This document shows, piece by piece, positions 32,425-44,525 of a DNA stretch of 64,000 nucleotides. The position numbers and the translations under genes are program-made. Source of the DNA: Psoroptes ovis. Its lineage: Eukaryota; Arthropoda; Arachnida; Sarcoptiformes; Psoroptidae. The notes beneath the pieces were generated by a model. That model was not told the origin of the DNA and ran no database searches. It saw only the letters and a list, made by a program, of their open reading frames with translations. The first letter of the stretch is position 1, and each line of letters begins with the position of its first letter. The stretch is from positions 2,605,001-2,669,000 of the forward strand of contig PQWQ01000005.1 in the NCBI GenBank assembly GCA_002943765.1. The letters run 5' to 3'.

Positions 32425-34121
32425 TTATTCAAGAAAATTTTTGTGATAAAAATTCGAGATCATGATGAACATGGCTACATATGCCATCAATATCTGTTTA
32501 TTATTTGATAGGAAAAAAATGTCAAATCATTAATCTATCATTAGCCAATCAAATAATAATTATTTGATTACCCTGATCAGTGTTTTATATGTAATTTTAC
32601 CAATGAAATTAAATGTCATACAATATTGATCACCTTTCAATAGATAATAATAAAAACTTGAATATTTAAGCCTTAAACGTATATTCTTCATGAATGGTAT
32701 GATTGGAAATAAATAATGTTTTAAATATTCTAAACGAAAATTAACATGTGCCAATGATAATAGCATTGAAACATATATTATCAAATGTAGCCATAATATG
32801 AATTGATATACTAATCGTTCAGCAAAACCAGGATTGCCAAATATTAGTACGCATAAAAACGTAGCATTCATTGGTAAACTAATTATTATTCCTTCACACA
32901 ATGCATAACTCCATTGTTCTTGATCTACATGCTTCATTAATGATGTCAAACGATTATGTTCATTTAGAATATGATTCAATTGCCAATATAATAATATTGA
33001 TTTATTTTTATCACCATTAGTACAATTAATATTATTTAGAATTGATTTAATAAAATAAAAAATTGATGATAATTTTTTTGTTAAATGACTAAAACAATCA
33101 CAAAAAATAACTGATGCTGTTGTCGCTGCATTTATTGTTAATAGTCCTGATTGTATTAAATTGAATGCAGCATTGATAATTAATATCGAATCAATAATGT
33201 AAATTAACCAATTGAATACATTGAAATTATATTTATCTTTCATAAATTCACGGGAAAAATTCAATTGTGCCGCAACACAAACCAATACTAAAGAAAAAAT
33301 CAATAAAAGTCAAATATTAATTATAATTTTTAAATAATTGAAGCAAAAAAAAAAAATCGAAAATCACCTGTGATAATATGAGTTATCAAGTTAAATTTTT
33401 CTTGTATCATTGAATGTATAACAAGATGAACACGTCCACGTATCGGTGCACTCGTCATTAATATCATGGGATTTTTACTGAATAAGCGTTGATTTAACCT
33501 AAATTTTTCCATCTCCAGCCATGAATCAAGCCATGCTCGTACATAATAGAATTTACTATAAATTAATTCAATCAAATTCAATGATGTGTTTGCATTTCGA
33601 TTGAATTTTTTTCGAAAATATTCTGCTTTTCTAACATTGATCAATTTTTTGATTAATAAATCACTATTTTCATGTTTTAAATAGCAATCCAAATAATGAT
33701 CATAATTAATGACGATTAGATCATTCAACATTTTGAATGATAATTTTCTATCTAATTCAATTTGATTTCTAACATCACTATCAAATTGATAAAATGTACG
33801 TAGTCCTACCCATAATAATAGCAATGTGAAAAATATTAATAAAAATAAAAATTTAACGGAAGAATCATGATTAAACCAAAAATATTTAAAAAAATGATCA
33901 TATTCTTGCAAAGGAAATATTTCTGGATAACGATTTATCAATATATAGATTGAAACACGTATGATAAAAAATTTTAATATTATATCTTCAAAAAAATATA
34001 AACATTTATAAAATTTTTTCAATCTTTTTTCTTTATTACTCAAATCTTGTTCATTTTGATGATAATAATCATATAATTGTTTTATATGTTCATAACTAAA
34101 TCTATGTATTTTTAAATACAT
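32425..34121 (-). CDS. Candidate gustatory-receptor-like 7TM protein, array copy 4
   Basis: Exons 34121-33368, 33287-32572 and 32493-32425 give 512 residues. Donors ACAG/GTGATT and CAGG/GTAATC; acceptors CTTTAG/TATTGG and AACAG/ATATTG. Hydrophobic segments: two in exon 1 (ILKFFIIRVSIYILI; FLFLLIFFTLLLLWVGL), four to five in exon 2 (FNWLIYIIDSILIINAAF; MNATFLCVLIFGNP; YQFILWLHLIIYVSMLLSL), and the last helix split over exons 2 and 3 (YKTLIR then ILMAYVAMFIMIS). The family block YYVRAWLDSWLEMEKFRLNQ is intact. Predicted role: plasma-membrane chemoreceptor; inferred from topology and the C-terminal TY motif. Confidence 0.68.
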
Positions 34122-34930
34122 TTTTATTTTTGTTAATTTATGATTTTATTTTATACAAATATATTAAATTATTCAAAATATGAACATGTCAATTAAATGC
34201 ATATTAAATAAAATAATCAAAATTGTTCATGCAATCATGTAATTAAGAATGATGATGATGATTTATTAATTCTAATGATTATTTAATTTTATTCGAGAAA
34301 AAAAATCAAGTCATAATAATTGCTGAGCGATTGCGCATTGAAAAAAAATTAAATTGTTGCACTAATGCACGGCAGGAAAAAAAATGTACCTATTGATTAC
34401 CTATGTTCTATTGATCCATAATTTTGTTCGCTGGTTTTTTCATTTTGATTTATTTTGGTTTTCATTTATTCATCTTTTTATGTGGCTACGAATGACAATA
34501 ATGTATTTGTTGTCAAACTTTTGTTCCAAATTCATATCCGAAAATATATAATATCTGAAATAATGTAAAAACTTTTTATTTTTCTTTTGTTTAATTAAGT
34601 TATTTGTAATTTGTAATTGTTATATTTTAGTAGAGAAGATTGTAATTTGATCAATTAAAGAGAAAAATATGGATATTGATCACAACAATTTGTAATGGTT
34701 GTTTTTGCTAATGCGCTGCGCTACAAACAATTAGTGATGAACGTATGAATCGGTATCGTTTCAAGTACAACAATAATAATAATAAAAATAATAAATCTAC
34801 GGTGCCAATTTAGCGACACATTGAAATCAATTCAAAGAAAAAATCAGTTTCAAGAATTGATTATGATCAATTTATTGATTATATTTCAAAATATTCAAAT
34901 TTGTTTCATTTCTTAACAATTCAATCAATT
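34122..34930. other. Intergenic block duplicated with the 5' and 3' flanks of other array genes
   Basis: Contains the conserved upstream element at about 34319-34378, and from about 34540 sequence closely matching 38010-38390 (the 3' flank of copy 6). This is the remains of a tandem duplication unit; no separate gene. Confidence 0.5.
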
Positions 34931-35048
34931 TTAAGCTAATGATTTATATTCAAATTTTTGCAGATAAAAATTTGAAATCATAATAATCCACGTATCGGTG
35001 CATTCGAGATTAATTTCATCGGATTTTTGCGAAACAAGCGTCAATTTA
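34931..35048 (-). pseudogene. Receptor relic with internal deletion
   Basis: 34931-34987 is the 3' half of an exon 3 (IMISNF and a tail ending KSLA plus stop). It is fused directly to 34988-35048, an exon 1 fragment resembling RLFRKNPMKLISNAPIR. Everything between (end of exon 1, exon 2) has been deleted. Confidence 0.7.
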
Positions 35049-35555
35049 ATCCATCAATTTGTCGTCAATTTGAGTCTTATTTACCTTGGTCTTAGTCTCA
35101 ATTATTTGGGACCATTAAACCATTTTTGTACATTTTTTGTACCAGTCGACTAATATCGAGGATTGTGAAAAATTAGGCACGACACTTATGGATTGCCAAA
35201 GACAAAGTGTTACAACTTTTCATGTTTATTCGTTATTTCAATTATTGAAATTTTCTTTTTTTTTCAACAATTTGAATGAATATCAAACATTACAATTTTG
35301 GTGATTCGATAAAATGAATATTTTCCGGTGAAGTCTTTAGCACTGATTGTTCATTTTAATCAAGTAGTGCTGATTTGTATTTGAATCAAGGCATATGTCA
35401 TTTTCGATACAATTTCAATTTTCATCGTCCCAACACACTCACCAATTTTTTTAATCTTTATTCTAATAAACATATGAAACGTTTTCTCAAATAAATGTTC
35501 ATGATAACCAAATAAACTTGTAAGATTGTTTTTATTCAATAATAATCATAAGGAT
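35049..35555. other. Intergenic sequence
   Basis: No gene or recognisable repeat. A short poly-T/poly-C texture only. Confidence 0.35.
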
Positions 35556-37267
35556 TCATTTATTGTTTGTACATTGAAAATTTCTGAGATAAAAATTTGA
35601 AACCATAATAAATATGGCTAAATATGCTATCAATATCTGTTGAGTGTATGATGAAGATGATGAGAAATTCAAAAAAAAAAATCATTAATTTACCATGATT
35701 AGCCGAAAAATTAATGATTAATTAATTACCTTGAACAGTGTTTTGTATGAAACGCTTCCAATGAACCTAAATGTCATACAATATTGTTCACCTTTCAATA
35801 GATAATAATAAAGATTTGAATATTTAAGCTTCAAGCGTGTATTCATTATGAATGGCATTATTGGTACTAAATGATGTTTTAAATATTCTATACGAAAATT
35901 ACCATGTGCCAATGATAATAGCATTGAAACATATACTATTAAATGTAGCCATAATATAAATTGATATACGAATCGTTCAGCAAAACTAGGATTTCCAAAT
36001 ATTAATACACATAAAAATGTAGCATTCATTGGTAAACTAATTATTATTCCTTGACATAATGCATAACTCCATTGTTCTTGATCTACATGCATCATTAATG
36101 ATGTCAAACGAGTATGTTCATTTAGAATATGATTCAATTGCCAATATAATAATATTGATTTATTTTTATCATTGTCAATATAATCAATTAGATTTTGCCT
36201 AGATTCAATTAAATACTTTATTGATGATAATTTTTTTGTTAAATGACTAAAACAATTACAAAAAATAACTGATGCTGTTGTTGCAGCATTTATTGTTAAT
36301 AATCCTGATTGTATGAAATTGAATGAAGCATTCAAAATTAATAGTGAATCAATAATGTAAATTAACCAATTGAATATATTGAAATTATATTTTTCTTTCA
36401 CAAATTCATAGGAAAAATTCAAGTGTGCCACTGCACAAACCAATGCTTTATAAAAATTAATGAAATCAAATATTAATTGTAGTTTGTGATAATTAAAGCA
36501 AAAAAATAATCACCTGTAATAATATGGGTTATTAGATTCCATTTTTCTTGTATCATCAAATAGATCACAAGATATACACGTCCACGTACTGGTGCATTCG
36601 TCATCAATTTCATTGGATTTTGATTTGAAAAGCGTTGATTTAATCGAAATTTTTCCATCACAAACCACGAATCAAGCCATGCCCGTATATAATAGAATTT
36701 ATTATATATTAATTCAATCAAATTCAATGGTATATGGTCATTTCGATTGAATTTTTCTTTAAAATATTTCGCTTGTCTGATTCGAATAAATTTTGTGATC
36801 AAAAAATCTCTATTTTCGTGTCGAAAATAGCAATCCAAATAATGTTCATAATTAATGACCATTATATCATTCAACATTTTAAATGATAATTTTCTATCTA
36901 ATTCAATTTGATTTCTAACATCACTATCAAATTGATAAAATGTACGCAGTCCTACCCATAATAATAACAATGTAAAAAATATTAATAAAAATAAAAATTT
37001 ATCAGAAGAATCATGATTAAACCAAAAATATTTAAAAAAATGATCATATTCTTGCAAAGGAAATATTTCTGGATAACGATTTATCAATATATATATTGAA
37101 ACACGTATGATAAAAAATTTTAATATTATATCTTCAAAAAAATATAAACATTTATAAAATTTTCTCATTCTTTTCTCTTTATCATTTAAATCTTCATCAT
37201 GTTGATGATAATAATTATGTAATTGTTTTATATGTTCATAACTAAATCTATGTATTTTTAAAAACAT
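35556..37267 (-). CDS. Candidate gustatory-receptor-like 7TM protein, array copy 5
   Basis: Exons 37267-36514, 36445-35730 and 35636-35556 give 516 residues. Intron 1 is 68 bp, intron 2 is 93 bp. Very similar to copy 4 over the first 130 residues (EDIILKFFIIRVSIYILINR shared), but with FVMEKFRLNQRFSNQNP like copies 6-8. The mosaic suggests past exchange between neighbours. Exon 2 ends VSYKTLFK and exon 3 reads ILIAYLAIFIMVSNF. All splice sites conform to GT-AG. Confidence 0.68.
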
Positions 37268-38389
37268 TTTTATTTTTGTAGATTATGATTTTATTTTGTT
37301 AAAATATATATGAATGTGACGCTTATTTTTGAGCTCACTGTTGGTTCATTTGTTTTATTTATTCTGAAATAATTTATTTTATTTTATTCTGATTTTGAAA
37401 CATAGGAGTTATTTTATTGAAAACATATCACAAAATACAAACTATTAGAAAAATTGGCGTTGTGACTAGATCGAAACTCATGTGTATTTTTTGGCATATT
37501 AATCACCCCTTAAATACTAAATTTTGGCTGATGTTGCTGATTGTTGGTAAGATAAAAAATTTAAAATATTTACAAAAGTTAATCAAAGGTCGTCAAATTT
37601 GTTTTTTTTTTTGAGGTCTTAACCAATGTGTCACGGAATTGACGTTACATGAATTTAATACAAAATACAAATATATAAATTATATTCATATTAAATAAAG
37701 TAATAAAAAAAATATTCATTCAATCATATAATATTAACTGATAATGATTTATTTTACCCAGTGATTATCTAATTTTTTTCGATAAAAAATCAATAATAAT
37801 ATGAATTGTTTTGCGATTGCGCGTTGAAAAAAAATCTAAATTATTGCACGAATGCGTGGCAGTAAAAAAAAAGTTATGATTAATGATTGATACAAAATTA
37901 GCAATGTTTTGAATGAATTATTTTGCTTTCATTGATTTATCGTCTTGATTATTTTCGAATGACATTATTATTTGTTGTCAAACTTTTGTTCCGAATTCAT
38001 ACCCGAAAATATATAATATCTAAAATAATGTAAAAACTTTTTATTTCTTTTGTTTAAGTTAAGTTATTTTTAATTTGTAATTGTTATATTTTAGTAGAGA
38101 AGATTGTAATTTGATCAATTATGAGAAAAATATGGATATTGATCATAACAATTTGTAATGGTTGTTTTCGCTAAAGCGCTGCGCTACAAACAATTAGTGA
38201 TGAACGTATGAATCCGGTATCGTTTAATGTACAATAATAATAAAAATAATAAATCTACGGCGCCAATTTAGAGACACACTGAGATCAATTCAAAGAAAAA
38301 ATCAGTTTCAAGAATTGATTATGATCAATTTATTGATTATATTTCAAAATATTTAATTTTTTTTTAATTTCGAAACAATTCAAACAATT
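37268..38389. other. Intergenic block with upstream element and duplicated flank
   Basis: Includes the conserved element at about 37806-37865 and a segment at 37980-38300 closely similar to 34500-34830. A stretch at 37320-37650 resembles 40140-40480. No gene seen. Confidence 0.5.
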
Positions 38390-40106
38390 TTAAGCTAATG
38401 ATTTATATTTACAATTTTGAAGATAGAAATTTGAAATCATAATGAATGTGGCCAAATATGCTATCAATATCTGATGAGTATATGAATGTAATATCCATGA
38501 GAATAGAAAAAAATAGAATCGATGATCAACTATAATTAGCTGAAAAATTTTTGCTTAAAAATTAATTAATTACCTTGAATAATGTTTTATATGTTACGCC
38601 TCCAATAAAATTGGCTGTCATACAATATTGTTCACCTTTCAATAGATAATAATAAAGATTTGAATATTTAAGCTTTAAACGTATATTAGTTATGAATGGT
38701 ATTATTGTCACCAAATAATGTTTTAAATATTCTAAACGAAAATCAACATGTGACAATGATGCGATCAATATTAAAAATATTGATGAATGAAATGATAATA
38801 TAAATTGATATATTAATCGTTCAGCGAAACCAGGATTGCCAAATGTTAATAAGCATACAAACATGACATTCACTGGTAAACCAATCATCATAAATTTAAA
38901 TAATGCATAACTCCATTGTTCTTGGTCTACATGCATCATTAATGATGTCAAACGAGTATGTTCAGTTAGAATAGAATTAAATTGCCAATATAATAATATT
39001 GATTTATTTTTATCACCATTAATAAAATTAGAATGACTCTTCATTGATTTAATTGAATAATTTAATGATGATAACTTTTTTATTAAATGGCCAAAACAAT
39101 TGCAAAAAATCATTGCTGCTGTTGTAGCTGCATTAATTGATAATAATCCAACTTGAATTAAATTGAATGCAGCATTGATAATTAATATCGAATCAATAAT
39201 GTAAATTAACCAATTGAATATATTGAAATTATATTTATCTTTCACGAATTCACTGGTAAAATTCAAACATGCCACTGCACAAGTCAATGCTTTTGAAAAT
39301 TAATTGGGATTTATAATGATTGAAGCAAAAAAATAATTACTATTATAATCACCTGTACTAATATTGATTATTAGGTTCCATTTTTCTTGTATCATTAAGT
39401 AGATCACAAGATAAACTCGTCCACGTACTGGTGCATTCGTGAATAATTTCATTGGATTTTGATTTGAAAAGCGTTGGTTCAAACGAAATTTTTCCATCTC
39501 AAACCACGAATCAAGCCATGCACGTGCATAATAGAATTTACTATAAATTAATTCAATCAAATTCAATGGTATATGGTCATTTCGATTGAATTTTTCCTTG
39601 AAATATTTTGCTTGTCTGATTCGAATTAATTTTTTGATCAATAAATCTCTATTTTCATGTCGAAAATAGCAATCCAAATAATGTTCATAATTAAGGACCA
39701 TTATATCATTCAACATTTTGAATGCTAATTTTTTATCCAACTCAATTTGATTATTAACATCACTGTCAAAATGATAAAATGTACGATATCCTGCCAATAG
39801 TAATAGCAATGTTAAAAATATTAGAAAAAATAAAAATTCACCAGAATAATCATGATTAAACCAAAAATATTTATAAAAATGATCATATTCATGTAATGGA
39901 AATATTTCTGGATAATAATAAATCAATATGAATATCAATACACGTAACATATAAAATTTTATTATTTTATCTTCAAAACAATATAAATATTTATAAAATT
40001 TTCTCAATTTCTTTTCTTCATCACTCATATCTTGTTCATGTTGATGATAATAATTATATATTTGTTTTATGTGTTCATAACTGAATCTATGTATTTTTAA
40101 AAACAT
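38390..40106 (-). CDS. Candidate gustatory-receptor-like 7TM protein, array copy 6
   Basis: Exons 40106-39353, 39289-38574 and 38470-38390, 516 residues. Intron 1 is 63 bp. Membrane stretches include KFYMLRVLIFILIYYYP, FLFFLIFLTLLLLLAG, WLIYIIDSILIINAAF, MIGLPVNVMFVCLLTF and FILSFHSSIFLILIASL. Ends VTYKTLFK plus ILIAYLATFIMISNF. The first 100 codons and about 210 bp of 5' flank are practically identical to copy 8 (44526-46261), while the rest diverges: a gene conversion or recent exchange tract. Likely functional. Confidence 0.7.
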
Positions 40107-40851
40107 TTTTATTTTTGTTGATTATGATTTTATTTTGATCTAATTTATGAATGTGATGCTTATCTTTCAGCGCAACGTTGGTTTTATTTGAGATTAGTTT
40201 TATCAAATTTGAATTATTTTATTTTGAAACATGGAAATTATTTTATTTAAAAACATATTACAAAATACAAATTATTAGACAAACTAGCATGGTGACCAGG
40301 TCGAAACACTAGTGTTTTTTTGGCGTATTAGACAATTTCTTAAATACTCAATTTTGGTTGTTGTTACTGATTGTTAGTGAGATAAAAAATTAAAAGTAAT
40401 TACAAAAGTTAATACTTCACCAAGGTCGTCGATTTTGTTTTGTGTAGGTCTTACAAATGTGTCACGAAATTGACGTTACATGAATTTATACAAAATACAA
40501 ATATATAAATTATATTCATATCAACTAAGGTAATAAAAAAAAATATTCATGCAATCATATAATATTAACTTGATAATGATTTATCAGATCTAATGATTAT
40601 CTAATTTATTCGATAAAAAATCAATAATAATATGAATTGTTTAGCGATTGCGCGTTAGAAAAAATAGAAATTGTCGCGTGCAAGGCTTGGCAGGAAAAAA
40701 AAAATGTATCGTAATTGATTTGTCCATTGTTTTTTTTTTTTCATTTTGATTTGTTTTGCTTTCATCCATTTTCCTAATCAATCTGATAATCAAAAATGAC
40801 AAATAATTACATCATTTGGTCATTTCACAATTATTATAATACAAAATAAAT
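40107..40851. other. 5' flank of copy 6, partly duplicated at 46262-46476
   Basis: 40107-40318 is identical to 46262-46474 as far as I can compare by eye. The conserved upstream element is at about 40636-40692. No gene seen. Confidence 0.6.
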
Positions 40852-41206
40852 TCAACGTTCACCGATTGCTCCGAACTTATTGAACTCAAAATTGTCCAGC
40901 CATGCGTTTTTGTAAGTGGTGACGATACTGTAGGCCAGTGCATTAACTAAATGGCCCCGAAAAGGTTCTAAGCCCTCGCTTGAATAGTCACCATGTGAAA
41001 GGTCAACATTTTTGTGGCTGTTCGTAGTGTGAACACCTGACATATATTATCGAATGAACACATGGTTTTGAAATTTTTGAATTTTGTTCGGCAACAAAAA
41101 AAGGTTGAGAATGATTGAATGGAACCATTGTAGTCCATGCGCCATCAATATTCTTGAATTCTTTGAATTCTAATTCAAGATTTTTAAAAATTTGAGAATT
41201 TCTCAT
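40852..41206 (-). other. Unassigned stretch with coding-like composition
   Basis: Two overlapping minus frames (41206-41003 and 41043-40852) include a GC-richer part reading GLEPFRGHLVNALAYSIVTT and NAWLDNFEFNKFGA. I do not recognise it. The text matching gtccatgcgcc is shared with about 8935-8950. It could be a processed-gene or transposon fragment; there is no support for an intact gene. Confidence 0.25.
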
Positions 41207-41464
41207 TTCAAAGAAGAAAAATAGATTTTTTTTGCGATCAAAATAAAACTTTTACCGCGCTACCAAAAAAAAGTTTTTTTCTTCAAAATATCATGACTAA
41301 ATATTGGCAAATGAAATTTTGAATCAAGGCTTTCGAAATTTTGAAATTTTCAAATAACAAACAATAATAAATCAAAATCTAAATAAATACAAGAAACAAA
41401 ATGATCAATTTATTGACTAGTTTTCAAAATATTTTCATTTGTTTTTTATTTCAAGAGAATTCAA

Positions 41465-43213
41465 TCAATTTTTAGAAAATGATTTATATTTAAAATTTTT
41501 AAGATAAAAATTTGAAATCATAATGAATATGGCTAAATATGCCATCAATATCTATTGAGTGTATGATGATGATGAGGAGGAGGAGAAATTATAAATAAAA
41601 TTTAAAAAAGAAAAAAAAAATATTAAATCAATGATCAACTATGATTAGTTGAAATAAAATAAATTTTCAGCTAAAAATTCATCAATTACCTTGAATAGCG
41701 TTTTATATGTTACAGTTCCAATGAAATCGAATGTGAAACAAAATTGCTCACCTTTCAATAAATAGAAATAAAGATCTGAATATTTGAACTTTAAACGTAT
41801 ATCCGTTATGAATGGTATGATTGTGACCAAATAATGTTTTAAATATTCTAAACGAGAATTAACATGTGACAATGATGCAATCACTAATATATAAATCGAT
41901 GAATGTAATGAGAATATAAATTGATATATTAATCGTTCGGCAAAACCAGGATTGCCGAATGTTAATAGGCATAAAAACATGACATTCATTGGTAAACCAA
42001 TTATCATAAATTTGAACAATGCATGACTCCATTGTTCTTGATCTACTTGCTTCATTAATGTTGTCAAACGATTATGTTCATTTAGAATATAATTGAATTT
42101 CCAACATAATAATACTGTTCTATTTTTATCATCATTAGTACATTTAATATGATTTTGCATTGATTTAATTGAATATTTTGAGTAAGATAATTTTTTCACT
42201 AAATGACCAAAACAATTACAGAAAAAAATTGATGCTAGTGTAGCTATATTTATTGTTAATAATCCAACTTGTATTAAATTGAATGAAGCATTGAAAATTA
42301 ATATCGAATCAATCATGTAAATTAGCCATGTGAATGCGTTTAAATTATATTTTTCTTTCACGAATTCACTAAAAAAATGCCAATACGCCACTGCCCAAAT
42401 CAATGCTTTAGAAAAATTGATTAAAATTTGTGCAAAAAAATAATAATAATAATAATCACCTGTACTAATATTGATAATTAGATTCCACTTTTCTTGTATC
42501 ATCAAATAGATCACAATATAAACACGTCCACGTACTGGTGCATTCGTGAATAACTTCATTGGATTTTGATTTGAAAAGCGTTGATTTAATCGAAATTTTT
42601 CCATCTCAAACCACGAATCAAGCCATGCTCGCATGTAATAGATTATTTTATAAAAGATTTTGCTGAAAATCGATAATGTGTTGCCATTTCTAATGAATTT
42701 TTCTTTAAAATATTTTGCTTGTCTAATTTGAATTAATTTTTTGATTAATAAGTTTTTATTTTCATGTTTCAAATAGCAATCCAAATAATGTTCATAATTG
42801 AAGACCATCATATCATTCAACATTATGAATGCTGATTTTTTATCCATTTCGATTTGATTATTAACATCACTATCAAATTGATAAAATGTACTATATCCTG
42901 CCCATGTTAAAAGCAATGTTAAAAATATTAGAAAAAATAAAAATTCACCAGAATAATCATGATTAAACCAAAAATATTTATAAAAATGATCATATTCATG
43001 TAATGGAAATATTTCTGGATAATAAAATATCAATATGAATATCAATACACGTAACATATAAAATTTTATTATTTTATCTTCAAAATAATATAAATATTTA
43101 TAAAATTTTCTCAATTTCTTTTCTTCATAACTTAAATCTTCATCATGTTGATGATAATAATTATATAATTGTTTCATGTGTTCATAACTAAATCTATGTA
43201 TTTTTAAAAACAT
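41465..43213 (-). CDS. Candidate gustatory-receptor-like 7TM protein, array copy 7
   Basis: Exons 43213-42460, 42405-41690 and 41551-41465 give 518 residues. Intron 1 is 54 bp, a multiple of three with no stop, so exons 1 and 2 also read continuously as 522 codons if unspliced. Splice sites ACAG/GTGATT and TAAAG/CATTG are kept as in the other copies, so splicing is the simplest model. Exon 2 carries YFYLLKGEQFCFTFDF and ends VTYKTLFK; exon 3 reads ILMAYLAIFIMISNF. Confidence 0.7.
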
Positions 43214-43737
43214 TTTGATTATTGTTGATTATGATTTTATTTTATACAAATATATTAAATTATTCAAAATATGAACATGAATTCAATGCATATTAAATAA
43301 AATAATCTAAATTATTCATTCAATCACATAATCATGAATGATGATGATTTATAAGATCTAATGATTGTTTAATTTAATTCAAAAAAAAAAAAATCAATAA
43401 TATTAATCGTTGAGCGATTGCGCGTTAAAACAATTTAAATTGTCGCACGAATGCGCTGCAGGAAAAAAATTGTGTCATTACATTATTGATTTATTCAAAA
43501 TTTTGTTCGTTGTTTCATTTTGATTTATTTTGTTTTCAATCATCAATCTTCTTTTGAGTTTTCGGATGACATTGATGCCAAAATATGAACATTACTGTAC
43601 GATGTGACATGATGTGGTTATTTTGAGTGAAAAAAGTCTTGATTAAAATCGTATATAAGTTGATGATTGTTTTCTATGTGGTTGTTAGAGTCTTGTCTTT
43701 GAGCGTTGTTTGTTTTTATTATGAATCATTTCTCATA
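43214..43737. other. 5' flank of copy 7
   Basis: Contains the conserved upstream element at about 43406-43460, roughly 200 bp before the ATG. No other gene; the plus-strand frame here is a shadow of the receptor relic. Confidence 0.45.
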
Positions 43738-43860
43738 TCAACATATAGATTATCAATTAAACACGTATACGTAATGGGAATAATTTCGACCAATTTTCAA
43801 GACGCAAACGTTGATTTAATCGAAAATTTTCCATCTCAAGCCATTAATCAAGAAATGTTG
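43738..43860 (-). pseudogene. Exon 1 relic of a receptor gene
   Basis: Decayed copy of the WLDSWLEMEKFRLNQR block with stop codons and frame changes (reads approximately WLEMENFRLNQR). Neighbouring sequence up to about 44010 resembles the text upstream of the truncated copy 2 at 8760-8945, so both descend from the same rearranged ancestor. Confidence 0.6.
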
Positions 43861-44525
43861 TTTATTTATATCCATTAAAAAAAGGAAAAGTTATATCGAA
43901 TAAATATTTTTTGTCAAAATATCGTAAAAGTTTTATTTTGAATTATTCATCGATTGTTCATAAATTCTGGGTATCGATTATCAATTGAAATATTTCTAAG
44001 GTCTTGGTTTATTTAACTTTATTTTTATTGAGAATAAACAACGACAACTTTTGATAAAAATAAAATAAAATGTTGCCCCTTTCATACTTATCATTTTGAC
44101 AATCTTACGTTTGTGGGAATTTTTTCGTAAAATTTGGACCACAAATTTCAAGGTGAACAATTATTTTTCAAATAAAAATTAACCTTTGGCATGTGTTTAC
44201 AGTAAGACGACTAGAGGTACCAAAAATGTTTTTATGCCAAACACCATGGCCAAATGTTGTGCATCGTAATTTTGGATTTCTTTTTTAATTATCATCAACA
44301 ATATAACCTTTATACCTTATTGACAATAGAGGTATATTCTGGATTGTGGCAAAATTTATAAATTTTTTAAAATTTGAATATCAAACGATTATTGATCTGA
44401 AACCCACTTGAATTCAAATACTGAAAAGAGAAAAAAAATCAGTATCAAGAATTGATTATGATCAATTCATTAATTATGTTTGAAAATATTAAATTTTTTT
44501 TATTTAGAAACAAATCAAATAAATT
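43861..44525. other. 3' flank of copy 8
   Basis: 44275-44525 is closely matched by 56515-56765 (3' flank of copy 10), marking the lower end of a duplicated unit. No gene. Confidence 0.5.

Noticed and set aside
43627..43878. 83-codon plus-strand frame
   Set aside because: Antisense to a decayed receptor exon 1 relic.
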